Part shown: piece after piece, positions 1 to 10,741 of the stretch | Position numbering within the stretch: position 1 is the stretch's first letter | Layout of the letters: every line of letters begins with the position of its first letter | Assembly: GCA_031308135.1 (NCBI GenBank) | Contig: JAHLJT010000631.1 | Coordinates: forward strand, 35,387,522 to 35,451,521 | Source of the DNA: Acheta domesticus | Taxonomy: Eukaryota; Arthropoda; Insecta; Orthoptera; Gryllidae | Direction of reading: 5' to 3' | DNA length: 64,000 bases | Translations under genes and position numbers: made by a program | Notes under the pieces: model-generated | Seen by the model: only the letters and a program-made list of their open reading frames with translations | The model's database searches: none | What the model was told of the DNA's origin: nothing

Positions 1-871
1 GAACGGAAAAAATTAAGTTGTTTGTTAAGAAATAAAATTAATTTCTGAAGAAGAGTTGGCTGGTGGTCAGCTGGCTCAAGCATTGCTGACGATTACGACG
101 CTACAGTACACATTTGACGGACGGAACTTGAGACTGGAACCCTTCAGGCACGAGGCAGCGACCTCGACGAATCCTGGCCTCACAGCAACATTGTCGCTCA
201 CTGCATTGGGGATTGCATTTAATTAAGTGTTGTAAAATAGTGGTTTTTGTAACACGTGCGCTGTACAGGCGATTAGCGCACGAACGGAATTAGCTCGGGG
301 GACAAGAGATGAGCGTGCGAGTCACATCTCGCACGTGTTACGTAAAGATGTTTCTCTCGCACTTTGCGTTATTATCGAATGACTCGTAATGTTTCGCACT
401 CCATTAGAATGAAAAAATAGTGGTTTTGCACCCGGAAAACAAGAACGAGAATCTGTTTCGCACATGGCGTATTAAAAAGAACACAGTTTAGGGTAATAAA
501 TTGATTTGAAATTAAGCTACTTTTAATTGGGAGCTGAGAAGTATGTGTCAAATGTGTGAGTAAAAACACATTTCGTTTTAAATGACACATAGAAAACTTC
601 CATATTCTCACTTTCATGTATCAGACTTTGTGGAAACTTCTCCAACTGAAAATCGGTAGTTAAGCGCCGAATCGCATGTCAAAACGGTTCGCTTGGGCAC
701 TCATGTCCCTCAAAGAATTTAAGAATCGTTGGTAATATGTTCTCAAAATAATTAAGTTTCTTATTCACTACTAGGGAATTTGAAAACACACTGCCGCGTA
801 TCGCGTCCAATTTAGAAAGACTCACTCGATTAATTGATAAGTCCGTGCGCAGTAACTGTTGTGGTAATTAG
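1..871. other. AT-rich intergenic DNA
   Basis: No gene or recognisable mobile element is seen here apart from the short palindrome at 249-341. The 81-codon minus-strand frame at 372-617 has no family features. Confidence 0.5.
249..341. repeat. Perfect 12-bp inverted repeat (hairpin)
   Basis: GTAACACGTGCG at 249-260 is exactly the reverse complement of CGCACGTGTTAC at 330-341, with a 69-bp loop. Each arm contains CACGTG, an E-box-like palindrome. It could be the end pair of a tiny foldback element or a chance hairpin; no target-site duplication was found. Confidence 0.5.
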
Positions 872-1072
872 TTCCTTAAGCGTAGCGCATGTTACATCGT
901 GGGAGGATGTTCCTCGCTAGATCGTGAGATCCGGCATCGACCGACATGCCGGCTACATTGGAGTTTCCCTCTCCAGGAATCTCCACCAGCGGGGCACGGC
1001 CTATCCGGGACAAGAACTAAGCTCCCTTCTGGATTACCGCTAGTGTGGTAGTGTACGGAGTATAAATGTGAG

Positions 1073-1265
1073 TAATTAAATTTGTTCAAATAATTGCCCG
1101 TGAGTGACAATTTCGTTTATCAAAACGGGCAATACGTCAGGACTAAGAATATGCTCAATGATTTGGTTGTCTTGGTAGCTTAGTGGGTAGAAGAATTGGG
1201 CGTAAACCAGGATACCCGGGTTCGAGTACCGGTCGGGTGACTTTTTCTTTGAACAAATTTAATTA
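1073..1265 (+). mobile_element. Short unit with 18-bp terminal inverted repeats around a tRNA-like core
   Basis: TAATTAAATTTGTTCAAA at 1073-1090 is a perfect reverse complement of 1248-1265. Inside are a second 8-bp hairpin (1093-1100 with 1126-1133) and a tRNA-like segment (1169-1239). It lies within family A copy 1. Either a tRNA-derived SINE acquired fold-back ends, or a MITE captured a tRNA-like sequence. A diverged 12-bp direct repeat ('tataaatgtgag' near 1061 and 'tatatgtaagtg' near 1367) may instead mark a larger insertion of about 300 bp. Confidence 0.5.
1169..1239 (+). promoter_or_regulatory. tRNA-like Pol III promoter (A box and B box)
   Basis: TAGCTTAGTGGG at 1176-1187 fits the A-box consensus TRGYNNARNNGG exactly. 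GGTTCGAGTAC at 1219-1229 is a good B box, about 32 bp downstream. The T arm folds (1216-1220 with 1228-1232, one mismatch), but the acceptor stem pairs at only about five of seven positions with several G-U pairs. This is a tRNA-derived SINE head or pseudo-tRNA, not a functional tRNA. Confidence 0.6.
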
Positions 1266-1374
1266 TTAAAATGCATGTTTTACTCAGTAACAAGGTCACA
1301 ATTAGGTATTTTTTACGTTTGCGGAGCAAATTTCTGAGCGGAGACGCTCGAAAATGGTGATGACAATTATATGT

Positions 1375-1376
<2 letters not shown>

Positions 1377-1439
<63 letters not shown>
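1377..1439. repeat. (GT)n microsatellite
   Basis: An uninterrupted GT dinucleotide tract of about 63 bp. It lies where family A copies carry 'gtaagtgtaagtg', so it may have grown from that GT-rich stretch. Confidence 0.95.
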
Positions 1440-1440
<1 letters not shown>

Positions 1441-1600
1441 AAGTTGAGAGGAATGGACATGTATGAGGAACCAGGCATCGCACGCGGTCTGTGGCCTATT
1501 TGTCAGGATACTGCTTCGGAATTCGCTTGATATTGATTTTAGAAATCGCGAAAAACTCTCGAGTATAACAGCCGGCAGCTAGAATTCTCCTCTACACAAT

Positions 1601-2449
1601 GGATGAAAAGGACCTAGCTTTGATTGAATATTGAATTTCTGGGTCAAACATTCATTGTTTTGATAGGTTATTGTATCAAGTCTTCACATTCACATAATTG
1701 TAAATTATTCTTTTTTAAAGCTAAAGTATACTCTTATGTTTTCACTTCTTTACAACCGTTTTCATTGTGAATCAACCTCCGTCGTCTACTATCCCTTCGC
1801 CCACGACGAGCCTCCCAGTGTGGCTATCGGTCTTGTCGTTAGCCACTCCGTCTCTTAGCTTCGCTTTCCTTTGTTGCACCTTCCTCCCCTCCCTCACCAT
1901 TGCCTTTATCATTGTTTTGTCTCAAGGTACCCGCATTTCCGCGGCTGCTGGTGATTTGTAAGGAATAGCATACCTCACTGAATTTCAAGAATAATTTTCT
2001 ACTCGTTATTCTTGTTGAATTGTAAACAATCTGGCATCTTCTAAGCTTGTTAATTAAATTTATATTGCAAGCTTTGGAGATGTTGACATTATATAATGCC
2101 TCTTAGTGCGAGAAAAACAAATCAATGTGCTGGTTCCTATTTTAGGTCGTTGTATGAAAAGCCTTTGAAGATGATACTTCGCTACAACATTGGGAATAAA
2201 TTTGGGAAATTTCAGAATAATGTTAGCGAAATGAAAGTTTTTTAATTGTATGTATATGTTTGCTGTAATAATGTATGCAAACGCCTCTTATCCATATTTT
2301 TTCTACATCAATTTGCATTCACGGATGTCAAAAGGAAATTCTTATTACATTTCATTTTGTGCTTCTCTTGTTGAATAAACGAGAATATATGATTTTTTTT
2401 GAACCGCAATGCCCGATTACAGAATTCATATTGCTTTGCGTGTATAAAG
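1601..2449. other. AT-rich DNA, nothing recognised
   Basis: Only a 64-codon chance frame at 1767-1961 is open. No repeat family or gene was recognised. Confidence 0.5.
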
Positions 2450-3330
2450 GTCGCGAGCGACGGCTGGAATCCGCGCGAGTGCTACGGAGAGCGCCCCGCC
2501 GCGCAGGGCCTCGCGCTGCTGCTGCACCTTTCGCTTTGCGGCCGCGATGAAGCCACTGGCCGTTGGCGCCTCCCTTCGCTACAGTGGAACGCGCCGCGGT
2601 CGCCCTGCGCCGCTATGCTCCGCGCCGCCCTTGCCCGCTTCGCTCCACTCCGCCCCGCCCCGCCCCACCCCTCCACGCCCCCCGCCGCTCTGCCACGCCC
2701 CGCCCACCTCCGCTCAGCTCCGTCCTGCTCTGCTCCGCCCCGCCGCTCTCCACTCAGCTCAGCTCTGCTCCGCCCCGCCCCGCCCTGCTTAGCTCCGCTC
2801 TTCCCAGCCTAGCCCCGTCCTGCCCTTCCCTGCTCCGCTTTGCACCCGTCCCGTCCTGCTCCGCCCTCCCGCGCGCTCCTCCGTGCCTCTGTCCCCTCCC
2901 ATCCCCCTCCCACCCTCTGCTTGTCACGTTCCTCTTCTCTACTGCCCGTTCGGACACTCGCGAATACACGCCTCCGCATCGCATTGCGGTGCTTCATTTC
3001 ACCTCCTGCCTCTCCCTCCCTCTCCCCCCATTCTACGCTGTTCACTCTCCGCTTTTTCCTCACTTCGTCCCAAACCCAGATCTTTTGGTCCGCCCATCCT
3101 CGCCACTTGCAGCCCCGCCACGCCCCGCTCCGATCCACTCCGCCCATCTCAGTTCAGCTCTACTCCGCCCCGCCCGCTCCCTCCCGCTCCCCCTCATTCC
3201 GGTCCGTCCCGCTCTTCGCGCCCCGCCTCTGCGTGATAGTCCCCCTGCGCCAACGCTGCCTTGCCACGGACAAACCTCGCATTTTCCAACTACATTCCTG
3301 CAATCCAAACTTTCTGGGTGGATCTGATCA
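2450..3330. repeat. C-rich/pyrimidine-rich low-complexity block
   Basis: The plus strand is dominated by degenerate reiterations of CCGCCCCGCTCCG- and TCCGCCCCGCC-like words with very few A residues. This opens long Pro/Arg/Ala/Ser-rich frames on both strands (254 aa at 2563-3327, 182 aa at 2840-3388) that lack any domain. It is best read as an unstable GC-rich simple repeat or the remnant of a CpG-rich region, not as a gene. Confidence 0.75.
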
Positions 3331-4154
3331 TTGTCACACGAGGCCTAGAGACGTCTCATGTTTTAATTTTTATTTTTCATTTCATTGATAAAATAAAACA
3401 TTGGTGACGCTTTTGGATAATGAAGATGTTCATACGAAAGTTGGCGATAGTTCGAGAAACAAGTTTTGCTCTCACCGACATTGTTTTGAGAGTTTTGTTC
3501 TAGATTTTGAATTCAGATCGCGAATGAAATGATGGAATGATTTAATTGTAGCTCAAATAAAGAAATGATTTTTGAATGAATAAAAAAAAATCAATTGAAC
3601 ATTTATCAGGAAGTAACTGCATGTATTGAAGATGATATGAAAAACGTTAAGCGCTTCAAAAGTGTGCGTTGACCGAGGTTCACTCGCAACCAATTGAAAT
3701 TCAATGAAACACCCTGATAATAAAATGTGTGAATGCGTTAAAAATCTTTGTCCTTCATTTTCCAAAAGTTAAATTTTTTGGTACAAAAGGAAGTTTGCCT
3801 CCATTTCTACAAGTTCCATCTCCACCAGGTTAACATTTAATGTAACATATACGAGTTAACTCACACTTAACGGATGGGGAATTCAAAAAGAAAGATTTTT
3901 ATTAAAATAACTGTGAAAATATTGAAAATATTCAGGGTGCAATATTCCTTCATTTTAATAAATTTATATTTAGAAAAATAATATAAGTTTAGCAAAATTC
4001 TCTTGTTAAAGTGTGTCTCAACAGTTGGATAATTTGAGAGGGAAACTGAAGGAGATATCTTTAATAGTTTCTGAGAAAATCTCAATTTATCATGGGAGAG
4101 ATGCACCTTTTACGGGTGCCCTTAATATTTCAGTATTATTTGGGAGACTAACGT
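3331..4154. other. AT-rich DNA, nothing recognised
   Basis: No coding or repeat feature is supported. The short minus-strand frames at 3553-3765 and 3867-4106 look like chance frames in AT-rich DNA. Confidence 0.5.
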
Positions 4155-4415
4155 TTGGTGATGCTTAAGGCCCTTTTGGACATCCGGCTCTGCCAACGTG
4201 GTCCGCAGCGCACAGCGGCCGGCGCTCGGGATCTGCGAGATCATCTCTCTATTGTTTCGGGCTGCCATCGATCGGCTGGAGATGTTTTGCAGAACACGCG
4301 GTCAGCGCCCCGCCCCGCCCGCGCACGTCACGGGTTGTCAGCGCCCCGCATAGCGCGTCTCGCCAACAGCCGCCGACAGAGCCGTTTGCGCGATGGGGGC
4401 TAGGTGGTCCCCTGG
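4155..4415. other. CpG-rich segment next to an hAT-like MITE
   Basis: An abrupt GC-rich stretch with many CpGs and a repeated 'gtcagcgccccgc' word (near 4300 and 4340). No open frame has family features. It could be an older element end or CpG-island debris. Confidence 0.35.
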
Positions 4416-4423
4416 CCTCCACG

Positions 4424-4805
4424 CAGGGCCGTTTTGACAGCTTTAGGGGCCCTTGGACCAAAGTTAATTTGGGGCTCACTATTATTACTTTTACCGATTC
4501 CCCCCCCCACTCCCTTAAATTTAAAGACTAGTTTTGTTAAAAAAAACAACTTCTCATCACTCTCTGAGTGAAATTCTCGCGTCAAACAGTAACATTCCAT
4601 ATTGTAAATAATGTCCGGCGATGGACGACATCACTCCGTTATGCCAATTTTTTGCGTATAGTTTAATCATGCACCACTTTTTACACGGTTTTTATTTTAT
4701 TTTTTAAATACTTAGTATTAAATTTTTTTAAAAGAATTATCGAGGGCCCTGAACATGGGGGTTCTGGGAGCGAACCCTTCGGGCCCTTGCGTGAACACGG
4801 CACTG
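4424..4805. mobile_element. hAT-like MITE, 382 bp
   Basis: The left end CAGGGCCGTTTTGAC and the reverse complement of the right end, CAGTGCCGTGTTCAC, match at 12 of 15 positions and start CAG, as hAT-superfamily ends do. It is flanked by an 8-bp target-site duplication with one mismatch (CCTCCACG at 4416-4423, CCTCTACG at 4806-4813), the expected hAT length. GGGCCC-containing subterminal motifs occur at both ends. There is no transposase, so it is non-autonomous. Confidence 0.75.
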
Positions 4806-4813
4806 CCTCTACG

Positions 4814-7069
4814 CCAGTGATGCCAAGGTTTTTGATTTGGACATATTTTCGTCAAAACAAGTAAAAGCGGTGTGCGACGTGAGGGGTAATTTTATATTCC
4901 GCGTACATTTTCTTCAGCACTATAATTTCTACCCCACCCTTGTACTGTACCTTATTAAATGATGAATAACTGTACCAACAAAGTAAGATTAGGAATATTT
5001 TAAAACTTGAAATTTTTGCCCCTGAGTAATAAAATAATTATTTGAACTGATAAATAAACTAAATGTTTTTTGTAGTATTTCTAACAAAATAGCATCCCTC
5101 TGTCTCGGTTCTACTCCTTCCACAACCAACTAAACTCAACAAAACGTGAGTTTAGTGAAGCTATATCTATGTCCAAAAGTAAAATAAGAATTCATCTCAG
5201 CATTTCCTCAATGGATCAGGGAAACGGAACTAAAAAATGAACGAATTGAGGGATCGGTGATATAACAGTTAGGTTAGTTCAACTTGAAGTACAAACCATT
5301 CCTTGCTTTCATTCAACCTACGTTCCTTTGGATTTCTTGGCAAACTTTTCGTAAAATCTTTCTCTCTAAACTTTCTTACAATGTCATGCACAGTGGAGAG
5401 GATTTTTTTTAACTATTCGATCTATTTGTCACTAGGAAGTCCCTTAAGTGATAAGTTGACAATTACCTTTTTCTTAACGGAAGTGAACTTCCGCTCGGCT
5501 ATTGCAATGCCAAATGTTGCCTACTGGCGGACTATCCCTAAAGGAAAACCAGCAAGGGCAGAGTAACTTGACGCGGAAGAACTGCGTATTTCCACTCACT
5601 TCGACTCTCCGAATAGCAAAGTTGTCACGAAAGAGATTTATTTTATTCAGTATTAATATTAAATTAAACATACATTCATGTAATATTTTTATTGACATTA
5701 CTTTAGTATATTTTTCTACGAGATAACTTTTTGTGGCTAAATCGGAGTGAACGAATAAGTATGTTAGATTCTATAGATATCAGGAGGTTTTGCATGTGGA
5801 TTGCTCTGTGTGACCATGTTTCGTCTGTGATTTAGCTGCATTTGTAATTGGACTGTTGAAAACCAAAACCATGCATTAAATTGTTTTTGATAAGGTGCTG
5901 TTGCCATTTAAATACTCTGTGAAAAATTGTGTCGCTTCATAGCATAAAATGTGACAATCGTAGCCATGGCTTTAAAAAATTATTGATTGGTATTATTACT
6001 TGTTTTTTGCCATGTAAGAGTTCAGACTCAATTTGTGATTTTAATAAAGCACACGCATGCTTTGTAAAGTTTTGTACTTAGCCATAATAAATTATATTTT
6101 AAAAGAAGAGTCATAATTTATAAATGAGCTAAGAGAAGAGAGGAGAACTTCCAGCTAGTCGCTAAGTCCACTGCAAGTTGAAAAAGATTGGCTGGGTTTT
6201 CTTCATGGACTGTTGCAATTGGTTTGTTGCTTGGAAACCTTCTTAGTGGCTATTTCCCGGGCTACTAAATGTGCTGGTGAATTTCAAATTCAAGGCCATT
6301 TCGTCTAGGCGTACAAAGTTACATTTTATTTAATTGAAATTATTCAATTATCTTGTAATATATTTTTCATTAATATTAATTTTCCACTTAAAATTACTAT
6401 TTTTCGAGCAAATTATAGACTGTACAAATAAGACTGTTACCAACTGTACTTAGTTTGCGGGAGGAAGGTTATTTTAATTAGTATGGAAATGGAGGCTTTA
6501 CAGAAGTTCTTGAACCTTAGCGCCACGAGGTAGTGGTTGCCGGATTTGAAAATGTTCGAAGAATTCCCACCTGACAAATAAGCTAAATGCATTGCACCAT
6601 ATACACATTTTATACCATCATTTTAAACAGACTTTCTCAATGAACTAAATCGCTCATAATAGAAATTTGTCACAGGCTATTGCATCATGGCTTTTTCTGC
6701 ACGAAATATAGTAGCTGACATTTGTCAAAATGACGTGTTTGTAATTATACGATAATATAATAAAAATACGAGTACTATCACTCATTTTAACAATTTGGTA
6801 TTTCACTTCTATACCAAAATGTCATGTTTCTCATCCACAAGAAACACATTGTAGATTCAGGGGAGTTCTAGAATTTGATCCAACAGCTTCTACTTTGCGC
6901 AGTGGAAATACCGAAGCTGGTTTTAGCGCCACATGCGTCGCTTTTTAGAAAACTACGCGAATAAATTAAGAGAAGAATTTTGTGAAATTATGTATGACAT
7001 TACTGAGAAATATGAAGCGACTTTATGAATATGTAATTCTATTTCCCGTAAATGCTCTTTTGAAGTGCT
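4814..7069. other. AT-rich DNA, nothing recognised
   Basis: About 2.2 kb with no supported gene, repeat family or RNA. The overlapping 74-87-codon frames at 5303-5726 show no family features. Confidence 0.5.
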
Positions 7070-7074
7070 TTTAG

Positions 7075-7297
7075 CTGAATGTCCGGAGCTAAGTGTCTCA
7101 GTGCGTACCGCGCTGACTTCGTAATTGGGAGGTTCCGATTATATCCCCGGGCGGGCCAACCTGATCGGGGCTTTTCGTAGTTTCTCTCGGACATAAGGCG
7201 AATGGTTTGAAAAGGCCACGATCGCCTCTCTTCATCACCCTATCACCTCATTATTCATTAATAATAATAATATAATAATAATAATAATAATAATAAA
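7075..7297 (+). mobile_element. tRNA-derived SINE (second family) with (AAT)n tail
   Basis: A degenerate A box (TGTCTCAGTGCG, 7094-7105) and a disrupted B box (GGTTCCGATT, 7131-7140) are followed by 'cctgatcggggcttttcg' and 'taaggcgaatg'. Those segments are shared by widespread arthropod tRNA-SINEs with a conserved central region. The element ends in a TAA/AAT trinucleotide tail at 7259-7297, typical of LINE-mobilised SINEs. It is not family A. Confidence 0.65.
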
Positions 7298-7746
7298 ATT
7301 CACAGCGAGGACAAAGTTGCTCGCGTCCGGGGTCTCCCACGCGTGTCCCCTGGGTTACGCTAAATGAGCAACAGTAATTCGCCACCTACGCGTCTGACCG
7401 TTATGAATGTGCTAATTCTTACAAGTTGAGGGAAAAACTGCGCGTCATCAAATGGCTAGCATGCCAAGGGTGGGTGTTGTCTAGTAAGTAAGCTTTTAGC
7501 TGAATGTGAAGTTGTCGATTTTTTTGTGCGATTTTAAAAGTGTGAAATAGTTAATTAAAAAAAATCGGTTCATGAGTAAACTGAATAATAAATTGTATCG
7601 TATATATAGTAGTTCCCGTAGAGTAGTTCCTGGAGAGTAAATAAGAAATTTTGAAATATAACATTCGAGATTATCTTCTTTGGTTCGTTAAGCCAAATTG
7701 TTTGAAAAAAATAAGAAAAAGTTTTAAATCAGGACCAGAAATGTAA
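7298..7746. other. Intergenic DNA, nothing recognised
   Basis: Mixed composition with no recognised feature before the candidate LTR. Confidence 0.45.
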
Positions 7747-7750
7747 ACAT

Positions 7751-9194
7751 TGTAACACCCCCCCGTACACACGACCACTCATCGGTGTCGGCGGTGTTAA
7801 CCTCTCTTAGGGCGTGACCCGACTCACCTGTGGATTCCCGTCTGCTGCAGGTTGCCTCATGTGCCCGGCTGGAATCTATTTAGGACGCATGCGTGACTGG
7901 GCATATTCATGCACTACACAGTAAAACGCTCTTTCATGATTTCGGAGTTTAATTCAAAGCAAAAAAAATAATCGGGTGAAGCCCCCTACAGTTCTTGATA
8001 CTATCTTAACCTAACTTATAACTAGCTTAACTTAACAGTCCAACCCTTCCGGGTCATCGCACGGGCGCTCCGCCCCTCCGGGCGTCGGCATCGGCCCGGG
8101 TGTCGGGCAGCAGGGCAGCGGCGCTTCCCCCCGTTTCCTGGACCGGTCGGGCAGCTGGTGGCCGCGGCGGCGGTGTAGCGGCACGCGGCAGGCGTTGGCT
8201 GCGGCGGCGTAGGGCTGCGCGCGGGCGGGCGCGCGCGGCAGGCGTTGACTGCGGCGGCGGCTTGGGGCTGTGCGCGGGCAGGCGCGCGCGGCACGCGGGC
8301 TAACGCGGCGGCGACGTCGGCGTGGCAGCGGCCCGGCGCGCGGCAGCGCTGGCTGCGGCGCGGCGCAGGGCTGCGCGCGGGCGGGCGCGCGCGGCAGGCG
8401 TTGGCTGCGGCGGCGGCTTGGTGCTGTGCGCGGGCAGGCGCGCGCGGCAGGCATTGACTGCGGCGGCGGCTTGGGGCTGTGCGCGGGCAGGCGCGCGCGG
8501 CACGCGGGCTAACGCGGCGGCGGCGGCCAGGAATCGCCACACCAAAGCGTCTTTTAGCGGCGGCCGGCCCTCAGGCCGCGTCCGAACGCTTCTTCGTACA
8601 TTCGAGTATCGGCACTCACACGGTGTTCCGCCTCTCCCTTCGGCGGCACCTGAGCGGGCGGTGAGGTGGCGACGATGCGTTGCCGGCGGCGATCTAGCGT
8701 CTCGCGGCGGTCGTTACCATCGGACCCAACACCTCGGTCGTCGCTTACATCGGAAGGTAATACTCGCGGTCGTCGTTCGTATCGGAATGGCCGAGTCTCG
8801 CGTTCGCAGCAACCTCCCTTGCTCGCGCGATCACATGTCTCACCCCCGCCTAGTCTTCGACTATTGGCGTAGCCAAATCGCGTGATGCGCGCCGTCCAAT
8901 TGCCATGGGTCCCTCGACGGTTGGAACCCGATTTCGAGTGGGCGTTCACGTCACCACGATTTCCGAGAAGACGCGGGGTGTGTTCTGACGCAGCGCTCGG
9001 AAATACCAGAGGTGTGGCAAACGGTCTTGAACAAAGGGAGACGCTCCCATCGGCGGCCGGCGGCGACCCTTCGCGCACTCAGGTAGCGGAGAAACGCACA
9101 TTTTCAGCCAGCTAAGTTTTCCCGGACTCCCTGTTATATAAAATATTCATCTCGCACACGCCGAAATTAGTACGTGTGCGACCGTCCCATTACA
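7751..9194. mobile_element. Candidate GC-rich solo LTR, 1444 bp
   Basis: It begins TGTAACACCC and ends CCCATTACA, so it has TG...CA ends with TGTAA/TTACA inverted termini. ACAT occurs directly outside both ends (7747-7750 and 9195-9198) as a 4-bp target-site duplication. A sharp GC rise lies inside these limits, and a TATA-like 'tatataaaat' is near 9133. The interior holds a 53-bp minisatellite. No gag/pol lies next to it, so a solo LTR is the simplest reading. The 4-bp duplication is short, so coincidence cannot be excluded. Confidence 0.45.
8140..8530. repeat. 53-bp GC-rich minisatellite
   Basis: The word GCTG(C/T)GCGCGGGC recurs at 8214, 8267, 8370, 8423 and 8476. That is a period of 53 bp within two blocks separated by a diverged ~100-bp stretch. 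The units are nearly all G and C with many CpGs. They generate Arg/Ala/Gly-rich frames on both strands, which I do not consider coding. Confidence 0.8.
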
Positions 9195-9669
9195 ACATAT
9201 ACGCACATATACTTTTCTACAACTCCTATTTGTGTGAGAAATAGTAGCCAAAACCCCCAGAAAGGAGTAATAAAGAATATTTTACATAATACATTTCACA
9301 GTATTACAAGCACTTATCAATAAATATAAAAACATAAAAAAACTTTTAATAACGACATTTAGAGAGAGCTGCCTTTCCAAACGCAAAGTGTTATTGTCCC
9401 CCAGATTCTATCAATTTGTATTTGAGATTTTTTAAATTCAAAGTTCATTTTTTACGTTGCATTAATCGTGAAACGGCCGTTATTGTGCATTCGGATGGAA
9501 GCACTTCACTAAAGACATTTACTTCGACATTGAAAATGCTGCTCTGAAGTTCAGAACGATGAGTCCCGTCGAGAGCTTTTGAGAGCGCTTCGCCCAAATG
9601 AGATCCAGTGGAATTTCTATGAATGATGGTATTGCGTCGGGGGTATCTACACATTTTTACTTTCTCGCC
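9195..9669. other. AT-rich DNA, nothing firm
   Basis: No clear feature. The minus-strand frame at 9445-9654 lies just downstream of a reverse-transcriptase relic and may be decayed element DNA. Confidence 0.35.
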
Positions 9670-9910
9670 TTACATACGCGTGCTAATGCTAGTCATATGG
9701 TAGATGCTACAAGCGGAGTTAATATTGTTGTCGGAAGTGAAAAGCACAGTTTTTTCACTGCAAAGAGATAATTCGGAATAGAGTCCAGATCGCATAACGT
9801 AAAGATATTTTTGTAGTGAACAGGGACTCAGGACACTTCCTTGCGGTACTCCTGCTTGAATACAAACTATTTTTTAAAAGTAGTTCTTTTGGGTGCTCGA
9901 TTTGAAAGTA
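9670..9910 (-). pseudogene. Non-LTR retrotransposon reverse-transcriptase relic
   Basis: On the minus strand 9823-9855 reads AGVPQGSVLSP, the conserved RT motif B of Jockey/CR1-type elements. About 30 residues downstream is 'VLFTSDNN', which may be a corrupted catalytic-motif region. Flanking frames are broken. The fragment covers only the RT palm and is much older than the Jockey-like copy at 32.7 kb. Confidence 0.6.
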
Positions 9911-10667
9911 ATTTCAGTATTTGGGAATATTACTTTACAAAGATATTGGAGTACATTTAGTTGGCGCAATTTATTCATTAAGCCCGTATGCCTTAAGGCT
10001 GTTTATGTCCAGAAACACTGCAATGCAATGATTTTGTTATGCGCTCTGTGAGCCGTAATGGAGAAAGATACGTGGAGAGATTGCATCTAAATTCAACTTA
10101 ATGTGTATGGATTGCATTAATAGTATTGAAATATTTGAGAAGACGGGGATATATTACTTTTCCTGGTATTTTTAATAGAGTTGGAAAACACTTACCAGGT
10201 CTTCTCGCAGTCCCTGTCACTTCTCTGAGAATATTCCTATGAAGAGTATCTTTGCGCTCTCGCATGTATTTTGGCCCTATGCCTTCACATACTACTTGCC
10301 ATCAGTATCCTTTGGCCCCATTGTTCTCGGTGTAGGGATCCAGTTTCTCAGTTTCATACTCAGTTTTCTGTCAGGCCAAGATATCATTCTCCACCTTTAT
10401 ATTACGTACATTAGTACTTCGTATATACGTATGTATTACTCCGTATATAAGTGTAGTTTATGTGCAGGAGAGTATTCAAACTATTTTAGGCGTTTGTAAC
10501 TTTCGAAAATTCCGAGATGAGAACTATACCTGCGTCATTTTTACGGGCGTACTTTGCAAGTAGATTTACAGAAAAATTGAGCAATTTTTCAGAACATTTT
10601 GAAACTTTGTTGGAGTTTGATGTAGAGCACCCTTAAAATTGAAATTAATTTCAACTTTGCAGGACGT
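9911..10667. other. AT-rich DNA, possible decayed element
   Basis: It lies upstream (minus-strand sense) of the RT relic, so part of it may be the N-terminal part of that dead element. I could not align it reliably. Confidence 0.35.
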
Positions 10668-10741
10668 TGTGGATCAGATAGTCGAATTCAGTTTTGTCTG
10701 CTGCTGCGTCGAATTCAGCTGATCTGACCGACAGTTGTTCT

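Larger units (their letters stand above)
872..1600 (-). mobile_element. Family A SINE-like repeat, copy 1 (interrupted)
   Basis: Two blocks match the better copies at 14719-15250 and 46775-47237. Block 889-1072 carries the 'gagatccggc...ccgac' and 'gggacaa...ctaagctccc' segments. Block ~1440-1600 carries the 'cgcgg(t)ccgtggcc', 'tactgcttcgg' and 'cagccggc' segments. About 300 bp of foreign DNA separates them, including the tRNA-like unit at 1073-1265 and a GT microsatellite. The copy is strongly diverged and the tRNA-like head is not recognisable. Confidence 0.65.

Noticed and set aside
1169..1239. A functional tRNA gene
   Set aside because: A and B boxes are good but the acceptor stem does not pair properly; it is a SINE head or pseudo-tRNA.
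2563..3327. 254-aa plus-strand ORF
   Set aside because: C-rich simple sequence gives parallel frames of 182, 137 and 117 aa; no protein family.
8010..8038. Telomere-like TTAGG/CCTAA repeats ('taacctaact', 'cttaacttaac')
   Set aside because: Only a few irregular pentamers, not a telomeric tract.
8022..8540. 172-aa minus and 187-aa plus ORFs
   Set aside because: They run through a 53-bp minisatellite and differ only in frame.
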